Notes: generated by a model from the sequence alone, not told the origin. A stretch of 5,648 nucleotides of DNA from JACZWL01 sp046756445 (GCA_046756445.1 JBHHWI010000147.1:1-5648), one strand, 5' to 3'. Counted from the first letter of the stretch, positions 1 to 5,646 are shown. Numbers and translations are program-made.

Positions 1-80
1 GCAGTGACAGGGGACTGCGTCCTGGTGAATCCGTCCCTGACGGGGCTGCACGCCAGGCATCCGTCCCCTATTCGTCGAAT
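1..80. repeat. REP-like cluster of short palindromes
   Basis: Several small structures are packed together. GCAGT (1-5) pairs with ACTGC (14-18). CCTGG (21-25) pairs with CCAGG (53-57) and encloses CCGTC (31-35) paired with GACGG (39-43). ATTCG-T-CGAAT (70-80) is an 11-base palindrome. The nonamer ATCCGTCCC occurs at 29-37 and again at 59-67, exactly 30 bases apart. Nested GC-rich palindromes between genes are typical of REP/BIME-type elements in gammaproteobacteria. Only one locus is visible, so membership of a dispersed family is an inference. It could instead be the terminator region of a gene upstream of the window, although no T-run follows. Confidence 0.35.
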
Positions 81-165
81 CTACCAGTGTTTCTCAGGCT
101 TCGCGCTGATGGGCGTCACACCTGCGTCAGTCGCCGCTCGATCCTGCCCGCCGCCCTGTGCGGTA

Positions 166-194
166 TTCCTGATTTCCGATCCGCTCGTCAGGAA
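166..194. promoter_or_regulatory. Inverted repeat upstream of DUF2333 gene
   Basis: TTCCTGA (166-172) and TCAGGAA (188-194) are perfect 7-bp inverted arms separated by 15 bases, which puts the arm centres 22 bp apart (about two helical turns). The element ends 53 bp before the DUF2333 start codon. A dimeric regulator could bind such spaced half-sites, or the RNA could fold as a hairpin. No T-run follows, which argues against an intrinsic terminator. The function is inferred from geometry and position only. Confidence 0.3.
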
Positions 195-247
195 CTGATA
201 AACTGTCGGGTCCTCTAATCGTTTTCGTATCTCGAATCTGGGAAGAG

Positions 248-1261
248 ATGTTTAAGAGCAAATCGCAGAAAAGTGCGGCGGACATTCAGGGCAGGCCTGC
301 ATGGGTGATGGCTGCGAGTTGGGTCGGCGGCTTCGTGTTGCTGTTTCTCAGCGTTCTGGGCTGGTACTGGTCACGTACGCCGGACGTGTTCTGGGTCAAC
401 CAGAAGGCCGAGGACGAGGGGGCGGTCATCGGTTATTCGACCACGGACACGCTGGTTCGCGTGGCCGAAACCCTGCTCGACAAGCCAGGCGGATACCTGA
501 CCAACGACAAGATGCTGCCCGGCGTCTTCCTCGACAACATTCCGAACTGGGAATTCGGTGTTCTGCAACAAGTGCGCGACCTCGCCCGCATAATTCGAAA
601 TGACTACAGCCGCAGCCAGTCGCAGTCCAAGGAAGATCCCGATGTCTCAACCGCGGAACCTTTGTTCTTCTTCGACAATAACTCCTGGGTGATTCCGCGT
701 ACCGAGGGCGAGTACCGGGACGCCATCGAAGGCTTCGTGAGCTATCGTGACAGATTGGCCGGTGCCGGTGGGCCGGAGGCCCAGTTCTACGCTCGCGCCG
801 ATAACCTTCGCGAGTGGCTTGCCCAGGTCGAGAAACGGCTGGGGAGCCTGACACGAAGACTGGGCGACAGCGTTGCGACGACCGTGATCAATATCGATCT
901 GGCAGGCGATCCGGCGGCCGAAGCGAACACGTCACTCGGTGATCGTGTGGATGTCAGGACGTCCTGGTTCGAGATCGACGATGTTTTCTACGAAGCCCGC
1001 GGGACCTCCTGGGCGCTGATACACTTTTTCCGGGCCGCGCAATTCGACTTCGCGCAGGTCCTGGCCGACAAGAACGCCGAAGCCAGCGTCCGGCAGATCA
1101 TCCGTGAGCTCGAGGCGAGCCTGCACTCCTTGAAATCGCCGATCGTATTGAATGGCGGCGGATTCGGCCTTTTTGCCAATCACTCGCTGGTGATGGCGAA
1201 CTACCTCGCCAGGGCCAATGCGGCCGTGATCAACCTCCGGGAGTTACTGGATCAGGGATAA
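248..1261 (+). CDS. DUF2333 family inner-membrane protein
   Basis: This 337-residue protein matches the DUF2333 family as I know it from proteobacteria. Its function is not established. Residues about 1-18 form a polar, lysine-containing cytoplasmic tail. One hydrophobic segment (about 19-41, Trp-rich at its end) is an uncleaved signal anchor, so the bulk of the chain (42-337) should lie in the periplasm. The strongly conserved-looking block at about 62-84 (GYSTTDTLVRVAETLL followed by DKPGGYL) and the segment around PGVFLDNIPNWEFGVLQQ (91-108) identify the family. The rest is helix-rich, including amphipathic stretches at 180-205 and 280-297. The ATG at 248 is the natural start because it gives a short tail before the anchor, with a purine-rich GGAAGAG immediately before it. 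The gene stands alone and converges on the YgjP-like gene 40 bp downstream. Length and composition look intact. Confidence 0.85.
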   Translation: MFKSKSQKSAADIQGRPAWVMAASWVGGFVLLFLSVLGWYWSRTPDVFWVNQKAEDEGAVIGYSTTDTLVRVAETLLDKPGGYLTNDKMLPGVFLDNIPNWEFGVLQQVRDLARIIRNDYSRSQSQSKEDPDVSTAEPLFFFDNNSWVIPRTEGEYRDAIEGFVSYRDRLAGAGGPEAQFYARADNLREWLAQVEKRLGSLTRRLGDSVATTVINIDLAGDPAAEANTSLGDRVDVRTSWFEIDDVFYEARGTSWALIHFFRAAQFDFAQVLADKNAEASVRQIIRELEASLHSLKSPIVLNGGGFGLFANHSLVMANYLARANAAVINLRELLDQG

Positions 1262-1310
1262 TAATTAACTTCAAGAATAGATATTAATTTACTGTTTTAA
1301 TTTAATATAT
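1262..1310. terminator. AT-rich convergent gap, possible bidirectional terminator
   Basis: The 40 bp between the two convergent stop codons is almost entirely A and T, in sharp contrast to the GC-rich genes on both sides. ATATTAA (1281-1287) and TTAATAT (1302-1308) are perfect 7-bp inverted arms around 14 bases, and the right arm overlaps the TAA stop of the minus-strand gene (1302-1304). An A/T-only stem is weak, so this is not a classical GC-rich hairpin terminator. The T-rich tracts on both strands could still help release transcripts from either side. Termination is inferred from position. Confidence 0.35.
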
Positions 1311-2057
1311 TCCCAACCACCCCGGTACACGGTCCCAGCACTCCGTCAGTTTGCGGTCGAGGGCGCGATAGTCGGGTTCGAATCGCGACACAAGGCGCCA
1401 GAAGCGCTTGGAGTGGTTCATATGCCGGCCGTGGCAGAGCTCGTGAATCATCAGGTAGCGAACAAGCTCCGGCTCGAGGAACAGCAGGCAGATATTCAGG
1501 CTGACCGTGCCGCTGCCGCTTCGGCTGCCCCAGCAGCTGCGCTGTGCGCGGATCTGCAGCCGGTCATAGGGCATGCCGGTCAGCCCGGACAGCGCTTCGA
1601 GCCTGGGCCCGAACTCTTTCCGTGCCGTGGAGGTCAGCCAGCGCCGCAAGGCGGCAACGCAGAGCCTCTCGTTGCTGATCTGACCGGACAGGGCGACTCG
1701 ATCGGCTCCGGCGCGGAATCGAACCGATTTGCGGCCCGGTCTCGGCTCGTATCGGACTGAGACTACTTTTTCCACCGCCCTGAGATCGATCGAGTCGGGT
1801 AATCCGAACGGTTCCGGTGGATGCTCGAGCGCGAAAGATTCCTGGGCACGCCTGATCCACTCGCTGTTCTCGCTGACGAACGACTCGACCTCTTTCGGTC
1901 GTGTGCGTTTGGGCACGACGACTTCGACGCGTCCGCGCGGATAGACCTTGATCGACAGATGTCTCGCTCGCGCGCTCTCACGAACGTCAAAGCCCGGTGT
2001 GACATCGGGCTCGTCTGCTTCCGGAAACAGAGATAATTGGGGGGCTGCGCCGCGCAC
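1302..2057 (-). CDS. YgjP-like (DUF45/M48-type) zinc metalloprotein
   Basis: This 251-residue protein has the YgjP/DUF45 architecture. A beta-rich N-terminal region (about 24-110) includes the typical opening RHLSIKVYPRGRVEVVVPKR (32-51). A helical linker follows (about 128-160). The metal-binding core carries SCWGSRSGSGTVSLN (174-188), HELCH (205-209) and NHSKRFW (214-220). H205, H209 and H215 are the expected zinc ligands and E206 the expected catalytic acid. Family members are annotated as predicted metallopeptidases, and E. coli YgjP has also been linked to UTP hydrolysis, so the substrate is uncertain. No signal peptide is seen, so it should be cytosolic. The start is GTG at 2057-2055, because no in-frame ATG lies before the domain. 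AGGGG sits two bases before it, and both lie inside a strong hairpin. The gene follows the VNG-repeat gene by 10 bp and is probably co-transcribed with it. WGSR replaces the usual WGSC. Confidence 0.85.
   Translation of the reverse strand: MRGAAPQLSLFPEADEPDVTPGFDVRESARARHLSIKVYPRGRVEVVVPKRTRPKEVESFVSENSEWIRRAQESFALEHPPEPFGLPDSIDLRAVEKVVSVRYEPRPGRKSVRFRAGADRVALSGQISNERLCVAALRRWLTSTARKEFGPRLEALSGLTGMPYDRLQIRAQRSCWGSRSGSGTVSLNICLLFLEPELVRYLMIHELCHGRHMNHSKRFWRLVSRFEPDYRALDRKLTECWDRVPGWLGIY
1991..2011 (-). promoter_or_regulatory. Second hairpin in the early YgjP-like coding region
   Basis: AGCCCG (1991-1996) and CGGGCT (2006-2011) are perfect inverted arms. TG/CA (1998-1999 and 2003-2004) extends the pairing across one mismatch in the minus-strand RNA, leaving a three-base loop. 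It lies about 45-65 bases inside the coding sequence, 29 bases past the start-codon hairpin. It may simply result from codon use for Asp-Glu-Pro-Asp and Pro-Gly-Phe. I list it because two stem-loops fall within the first 70 bases of the message. The evidence for function is weak. Confidence 0.25.
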
Positions 2058-2063
2058 AGCCCC
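2041..2063 (-). promoter_or_regulatory. mRNA hairpin over the GTG start of the YgjP-like gene
   Basis: In the minus-strand transcript, bases 2063-2054 pair with 2050-2041 to give a 10-bp stem (GGGGCUGUGC against GCGCAGCCCC) with a three-base GCG loop and one G·U wobble (U at 2056, G at 2048). On the plus-strand RNA that pair would be an A·C mismatch, so the fold favours the transcribed strand. The stem contains the GGGG of the Shine-Dalgarno sequence and the whole GTG start (2057-2055). A ribosome finishing the upstream gene at TAG (2070-2068) would sit close enough to melt it, which suggests translational coupling. An attenuator is an alternative, but no U-run follows. Confidence 0.5.
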
Positions 2064-2067
2064 TATT

Positions 2068-2787
2068 CTACGGGCGTTTGCCGCTGAAGCGAACGGCCTG
2101 CTCCATGCTCATCTCGCCGGAAACGCCGCCGACCTCGGCGGTGTCGCTGATAAAGAGCGCGACCTCGCGTTCGGCGATGATCCGGCCGTCGATGCGCGAT
2201 CCGGGGCCGATGATGATCTTGGGCTTGCGCGATTTTTTCCAGCTCCAGCCGCCCGGCTTCTCGATCGTGAGGTTACCCCTGAGGACGGCCTCATCTTCCA
2301 GCGTCACGTCGCCGTTGACCGTGGTCAGGTCACCGCCGATCTCCGCGCCGCTAATCTCGATTTCGCCGTTGACGTTGCTCACGTCCTCGCCGATCCTGGT
2401 GCCGGAGGCGACGTCGATCTTGCCGTTGACCACCGATACTTCGCCATCGATGGTGGCATTCTCGCCGATTCGAATGGCGCCGTTGACGCTGCCGATATCC
2501 TCGGCCTTGACGCCCGACCCGACTTTGACGCCGCCGTTGACGGTCTCTGCATCCCTGACGACGGCATTGTCGTCAATGCGGATGGTGCCGTTGACGGTCT
2601 CCAGCGAGCCGGTGACCGTCGCTCCGGTGCCGACCGAGATGCTGCCGTTGACGGTCGATGCGCCGTCAGCCTGGCTGCCGGCATCGATCTTGACGCTCTT
2701 GTTGATGCTCAGCGCATATGCCGGCGGCGCCTGATACAGAAAGAACAGGCCGGCGATGAGCGGAGCGAAATTGAGGAATTTGCGCAT
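2068..2787 (-). CDS. Exported VNG-repeat predicted beta-helix protein
   Basis: This 239-residue protein begins with a clear Sec signal peptide: charged MRK, a hydrophobic core at 4-20, and a PPAYA motif that predicts cleavage after residue 25. Seven repeats of 18-19 residues follow, each carrying an invariant VNG (residues 46, 65, 83, 101, 120, 139 and 157). The units alternate short beta strands with Gly/Asn/Asp turns (for example VNGAIRIGENATIDGEVSV), as expected for a right-handed beta-helix of the bactofilin or polymer-forming type. A basic insertion, WSWKKSRKPK (171-180), precedes one or two further turns (to about 225). I do not recognise a characterised family and assign no enzymatic role. 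A periplasmic, outer-membrane-associated or secreted structural role is an inference. The start is well supported by AAGGA (2799-2795) seven bases before ATG. It is the first gene of a probable two-gene operon. Confidence 0.8.
   Translation of the reverse strand: MRKFLNFAPLIAGLFFLYQAPPAYALSINKSVKIDAGSQADGASTVNGSISVGTGATVTGSLETVNGTIRIDDNAVVRDAETVNGGVKVGSGVKAEDIGSVNGAIRIGENATIDGEVSVVNGKIDVASGTRIGEDVSNVNGEIEISGAEIGGDLTTVNGDVTLEDEAVLRGNLTIEKPGGWSWKKSRKPKIIIGPGSRIDGRIIAEREVALFISDTAEVGGVSGEMSMEQAVRFSGKRP
2311..2652 (-). repeat. Seven tandem 54/57-bp repeats coding VNG units
   Basis: The plus-strand nonamer GCCGTTGAC, which is GTC AAC GGC (Val-Asn-Gly) on the coding strand, occurs at 2311, 2365, 2422, 2479, 2533, 2587 and 2644. 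The spacings are 54, 57, 57, 54, 54 and 57 bp, all multiples of three and equal to 18 or 19 codons. All seven cores use identical codons, while the sequence between them has diverged widely. This indicates growth by internal duplication, with the core either constrained or homogenised. Confidence 0.9.
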
Positions 2788-2901
2788 TGTGGTGTCCTTG
2801 AGCTTGAGGGTACTGCTTTGATACCGGGCAGGCGCGAAAGGTTGGAATCGGCAGCCAAAATTCTATGCCCTCGAGCGGTCACAGGGTAACCTTGTGCGGC
2901 C
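2788..2901. promoter_or_regulatory. Divergent intergenic promoter region
   Basis: These 114 bp separate two operons that point away from each other, so both promoters should lie here or nearby. For the minus-strand operon, TAGAAT (2865-2860) is a good -10 match, with a weak -35, TTACCC (2889-2884), 18 bp upstream. This would give a leader of roughly 65 bases. For the plus-strand operon, TTGGAA (2842-2847) is a good -35 match, with a poor -10, TATGCC (2864-2869), at 16 bp. The assignments are by eye and tentative. No Shine-Dalgarno sequence is obvious before the plus-strand ATG. Confidence 0.4.
2880..2896. promoter_or_regulatory. 17-bp palindrome, candidate operator
   Basis: CACAGGGTAACCTTGTG is symmetric around the A at 2888, with seven of eight pairs matching; the exception is G2884 against T2892. 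It ends five bases before the ABC ATPase start codon, covers the candidate -35 of the opposite operon, and would lie just downstream of the tentative plus-strand transcription start. Bound protein could therefore affect both operons. The palindrome also fills the space where the ATPase Shine-Dalgarno sequence would be expected. No regulator gene lies in the window to pair with it. Confidence 0.4.
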
Positions 2902-3786
2902 ATGGAGATCGCATTAGAAGCTCGAGAACTGGTGAAACAGTACCCCGGCGTGCTGGCCGTCGACGAGGTCAGCTTCGAGGTGCGCGCGGGCAGCTGTTTC
3001 GGCCTGCTGGGGCCGAATGGCGCGGGCAAGACGACCACCGTCGAGATCATCGAGGGCGTGACCCCGGCGACCTCGGGCGAGGTCTGGTATCTAGGGCGCC
3101 CTGCCGGCAGCAAGTTCCGCGAGGAAGCCGGGATTCAGTTTCAGAACACCTCGCTGCAGGATTTCCTGACGGTTCGCGAGACCCTGGAGATGTTCCAGAG
3201 CCTCTACAACCGCCAGGCCGATCTCGATCACATCATCGAGGAGTGCTCGCTCGAAGGGCTAAAAGACCGCGACAACCGAAAACTGTCGGGCGGGCAGCGC
3301 CAGCGGCTGTTCCTTGCCGTCGCCCTGGTCAACAAGCCGCGGCTGGTATTTCTGGACGAGCCGACCACAGGGCTCGATCCGCAGGCCCGCAGAAACTTCT
3401 GGAAGCTCGTCAACCGGATACGGGCAGACGGCACGACCATCATTCTTACCACGCACTATATGGACGAAGCGCAGATACTCTGCGATGAGATCGCCATCAT
3501 GGACTTCGGCAAGATCATCGCCCAGGGCAGCCCGGCCGAGCTGCTGCGGCAACGCTATCAGAGCGTGATCATCGAATTGCCGCTCGACGATGTCAGCGGG
3601 GACCTCGACAGCATCGATCACCGGGTCCTGGAGTCGCAGGGCGTGATCGAAATCAGCACCGACGACGTCAACGCCAGCTTGCGGGAACTCTCGACGCACG
3701 TGAGCGGTCTGAACCGGCTCAAGATTCGTCAACCGAATCTGGAGGATCTGTTCCTCGATCTCACGGGGCATTCCCTGCGTGCGTGA
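2902..3786 (+). CDS. ABC-2 type transporter ATP-binding protein
   Basis: This 294-residue protein is a complete ABC ATPase that powers transport through the adjacent permease from the cytoplasmic face. All motifs are present: Walker A GPNGAGKTT (37-45), Q-loop Q81, signature LSGGQ (128-132), Walker B LVFLDEP (148-154, with D152 and E153), D-loop GLD (157-159) and switch histidine H175 in TTHYMDEA. The C-terminal extension (about 208-294), ending in LEDLFLDLTGH (280-290), is typical of the DrrA/NodI/CcmA-like branch that serves ABC-2 exporters. The start is ATG at 2902, because an in-frame TAA (2887-2889) precedes it with no other start between. No good Shine-Dalgarno sequence is visible, which is unusual next to the strong site of the divergent gene. 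It is the first gene of the cluster, with the permease 9 bp downstream. The substrate cannot be told from the sequence. Confidence 0.93.
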   Translation: MEIALEARELVKQYPGVLAVDEVSFEVRAGSCFGLLGPNGAGKTTTVEIIEGVTPATSGEVWYLGRPAGSKFREEAGIQFQNTSLQDFLTVRETLEMFQSLYNRQADLDHIIEECSLEGLKDRDNRKLSGGQRQRLFLAVALVNKPRLVFLDEPTTGLDPQARRNFWKLVNRIRADGTTIILTTHYMDEAQILCDEIAIMDFGKIIAQGSPAELLRQRYQSVIIELPLDDVSGDLDSIDHRVLESQGVIEISTDDVNASLRELSTHVSGLNRLKIRQPNLEDLFLDLTGHSLRA

Positions 3787-3795
3787 AGAATAAGA

Positions 3796-4821
3796 ATGTT
3801 CAAGCGAATCTTTGCCATCTTTCGTGCCAGAAATCTCGAATTCGTGCGCGACCGAAGCTCCCTGAGCTGGAACATCATCCTTCCGGTCGCCCTGATGTTC
3901 GGCCTGTCGTTCATTTTCGGCAGCGGCGACAGGACCGAATATACGGTCGGCGTGCTGCAGCCGGAACCCGAGCTCGACACCAGCGTGCACGAGTTTCTGG
4001 AGACGCGCTACATCCGGTTTGTGGTCGTCAACAACCAGGAAGAAGGCTTTCGAAAAGTCGCCCGGCATCAGCTCGACCTGCTCGTGCATTTCGACGAGCC
4101 GCGCCAGTACTGGATCAACCCCGACTCCCCGAAAGGATACTTCGTGGAGTTCGCGCTGCTGCAATCCGACAATCCGGCCACCCACGGTATCCGGAAGTCC
4201 CGGATAACGGGCGACCCGGTACGGTATGTCGATTGGGTATTGCCGGGTATCCTCGGCATGAACATGATGTTCAGTTGCCTGTTCGGCGTCGGATACGTGG
4301 TCGTCCGGTATCGAAAGAACGGTTTCCTCAAGCGCCTCAGGGCAACACCGCTGCGCTCGATCGAGTTCGTCATCGCGCAGGTCGCCTCGAGGCTGATCCT
4401 GATCATGCTGATCACGAGCTTCGTTTACGCCGGTACCCAATACTTCCTCGACACGCGCATGGACGGCTCATACGTGACGCTGTTTCTGGTTGCGGTAGTC
4501 GGCGCCATCGCCCTGCTTTCCATGGGGCTCCTGGTGGCAGCACGGGTTACCAGCGAAGAGCTCGCGGGCGGGCTGCTGAACCTCGTCACGTGGCCGATGA
4601 TGCTGCTGTCGGGTGTCTGGTTCTCGCTCGAAGGTGCGGATGCCTGGGTCCGCCAGGTCGCAAAAATCTTTCCGCTGACTCACGTGCTCGACTCGGCGCG
4701 CGCCGTCATGCTCGACGGCGCGACCCTGGTCGACGTTGGCCCAGCGCTGATATCGCTTACCCTTCTCAGCCTCGCCTTCCTGGGCCTCGGGGCGGCCGTG
4801 TTTCGCTGGCAGGCGCGCTGA
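3796..4821 (+). CDS. ABC-2 type transporter permease
   Basis: This 341-residue integral membrane protein is the likely membrane half of the exporter encoded with the ATPase just upstream. Six hydrophobic segments fit the ABC-2 fold, at about 24-42, 146-170, 190-212, 226-250, 256-277 and 311-336. Between the first and second is a roughly 100-residue soluble domain (43-145), expected outside the inner membrane, as in the larger ABC2_membrane_3-type permeases. The polar stretch RYRKNGFLKRLRATPLRSIEF (171-191) between segments two and three matches the cytosolic coupling region that contacts the ATPase (KRLRATPL core). LPGILGMNMMFS (149-160) is also typical of the family. The start codon lies 9 bp after the ATPase stop, with only a purine-rich AAGAATAAGA before it, so translational coupling is likely. 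With one ATPase and one permease, a complex of two copies of each is expected. The substrate is unknown. Lipids, drugs or polysaccharides are all possible. Confidence 0.9.
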   Translation: MFKRIFAIFRARNLEFVRDRSSLSWNIILPVALMFGLSFIFGSGDRTEYTVGVLQPEPELDTSVHEFLETRYIRFVVVNNQEEGFRKVARHQLDLLVHFDEPRQYWINPDSPKGYFVEFALLQSDNPATHGIRKSRITGDPVRYVDWVLPGILGMNMMFSCLFGVGYVVVRYRKNGFLKRLRATPLRSIEFVIAQVASRLILIMLITSFVYAGTQYFLDTRMDGSYVTLFLVAVVGAIALLSMGLLVAARVTSEELAGGLLNLVTWPMMLLSGVWFSLEGADAWVRQVAKIFPLTHVLDSARAVMLDGATLVDVGPALISLTLLSLAFLGLGAAVFRWQAR

Positions 4822-4830
4822 ATCGGGGCA

Positions 4831-5646
4831 ATGGCGCATTCGCTTGTCGACATCGGCGCAAACCTGACGCACGGCAGCTTCGACGAGGACCGCGATGAAG
4901 TCATCGGGCGGGCCGCGAGCGCAGGGGTCACCCGCATCATCGTCACCGGCACCGATGTCCAAAGCAGCAGAGACGCGCTGGCGCTGGCGAACACAATGCC
5001 CGGCACCTTGTATGCGACTGCAGGCATACATCCCCATCACGCAAGCGATTTTTCACCGGCGGTCAGGGAAACGCTCTCGGTGCTGACGAGCGAGCATGCC
5101 ATCGTTGCTGTCGGTGAATGCGGGCTGGACTATTTCCGAAATTTTTCGCCACCGGAGGCGCAACGCGATGCGTTCGAAGCGCAACTCGATCTTGCCGCTG
5201 AATGCGGGCTGCCGGTCTTTTTGCACCAGCGTGATGCGCACGAGGAATTCGTCGACATCTTGACACCGAAGCTCGGGAGTATCTCCGCAGGAGTGGCGCA
5301 TTGCTTTACCGGCAATCGCAAGGCATTGAACGATTGCCTGTCCATGGGACTTTACATCGGTATCACCGGATGGGTGTGCGACGAGCGGCGCGGCGAGACG
5401 CTGCGGGAAGTCGTTTCCGAAATTCCGCTGGACCGCCTGATGGTCGAGACCGATTCACCCTATCTGCTGCCGAGAACGCTGAATCCCCGCCCGAGGTCGC
5501 GCCGCAACGAGCCCGTACATCTGACCGAGGTGCTCAGGGTCGTCGCCGAGGCGATGGGGCAACCGGAAGAAGTTATTGCGCGGGCAACGACAGAAAACGC
5601 CGAGCGTTTTTTCGGACTCGAGAACCCGTCTCATGCGGATAATTAA
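4831..5646 (+). CDS. tatD: TatD metal-dependent deoxyribonuclease/hydrolase
   Basis: This 271-residue TIM-barrel hydrolase resembles E. coli TatD over its full length, rather than its paralogues YcfH or YjjV. TatD is a cytosolic, metal-dependent nuclease reported to act as a 3'-5' exonuclease in DNA repair and linked to DNA degradation in cell death. It is not required for Tat export despite its name. Motifs: DIGANLT (7-13), where Asn replaces the second His of the HxH of other family members, as in E. coli TatD; GIHPHH (65-70); GECGLD (95-100, metal-binding E96); LHQRDAHE (131-138, H132); HCFTG (157-161); the TatD hallmark GITGWVCDERRG (177-188); and ETDSPYLLPR (206-215, D208). The SRRNEP segment (223-228) is also typical. 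The start lies 9 bp after the permease stop, with a weak GGGG (4825-4828) before it. Co-transcription with the exporter is likely, though no functional link is known. The stop falls two bases from the window edge. Confidence 0.9.
   Translation: MAHSLVDIGANLTHGSFDEDRDEVIGRAASAGVTRIIVTGTDVQSSRDALALANTMPGTLYATAGIHPHHASDFSPAVRETLSVLTSEHAIVAVGECGLDYFRNFSPPEAQRDAFEAQLDLAAECGLPVFLHQRDAHEEFVDILTPKLGSISAGVAHCFTGNRKALNDCLSMGLYIGITGWVCDERRGETLREVVSEIPLDRLMVETDSPYLLPRTLNPRPRSRRNEPVHLTEVLRVVAEAMGQPEEVIARATTENAERFFGLENPSHADN

Larger units (their letters stand above)
1..247. other. Non-coding leader with repeat-like palindromes
   Basis: I see no convincing gene here. One plus-strand frame stays open from the window edge to 198, but its translation is rich in Pro, Ser, Cys and Arg and resembles no family I recognise, so I do not call it. 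The first 80 bases hold several short palindromes and a direct repeat, described separately. An inverted repeat lies at 166-194. For the downstream gene, weak -10-like hexamers occur at 197-202 (GATAAA) and 214-219 (TCTAAT). Neither has a good -35 partner at 17 bp, so no promoter is assigned. The purine stretch GGAAGAG (241-247) abuts the ATG at 248 and is the only ribosome-binding candidate. Its spacing is shorter than usual. Confidence 0.5.

Noticed and set aside
1..198. Possible C-terminal end of an upstream gene or a small protein of about 64 residues
   Set aside because: The frame is open to the window edge, but the composition is unlike its neighbours, no family is recognised, and the first 80 bases are better explained by palindromic repeats.
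2041..2063. Intrinsic terminator after the VNG-repeat gene
   Set aside because: The hairpin is strong but is followed on the minus strand by CCAATTATC rather than a T-run, and it overlaps the start of the next gene.
1948..2889. Open plus-strand frame of 313 codons antisense to the VNG-repeat gene
   Set aside because: It only mirrors the repeat gene: the Asp/Ala/Val-rich periodicity comes from reading the repeats backwards. The minus-strand frame has a signal peptide and a strong Shine-Dalgarno sequence, while this one crosses an intergenic region and two genes.
3259..4440. Open minus-strand frame of 393 codons antisense to the ABC transporter genes
   Set aside because: Its translation shows no recognisable domain, and it spans parts of two well-supported genes with full ABC motifs. 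GC-rich coding DNA often leaves such frames open.
3783..4898. Plus-strand frame of 371 codons overlapping the permease
   Set aside because: It is longer than the permease frame but rich in Arg, Pro and Ala with no membrane segments. The overlapping frame encodes a clear six-segment ABC-2 permease and then leads into tatD.
4831..5646. Loss of a metal ligand in TatD (Asn11 where relatives have His)
   Set aside because: E. coli TatD itself has Asn at this position (DIGVNLT), so it is normal for this branch and not a defect.
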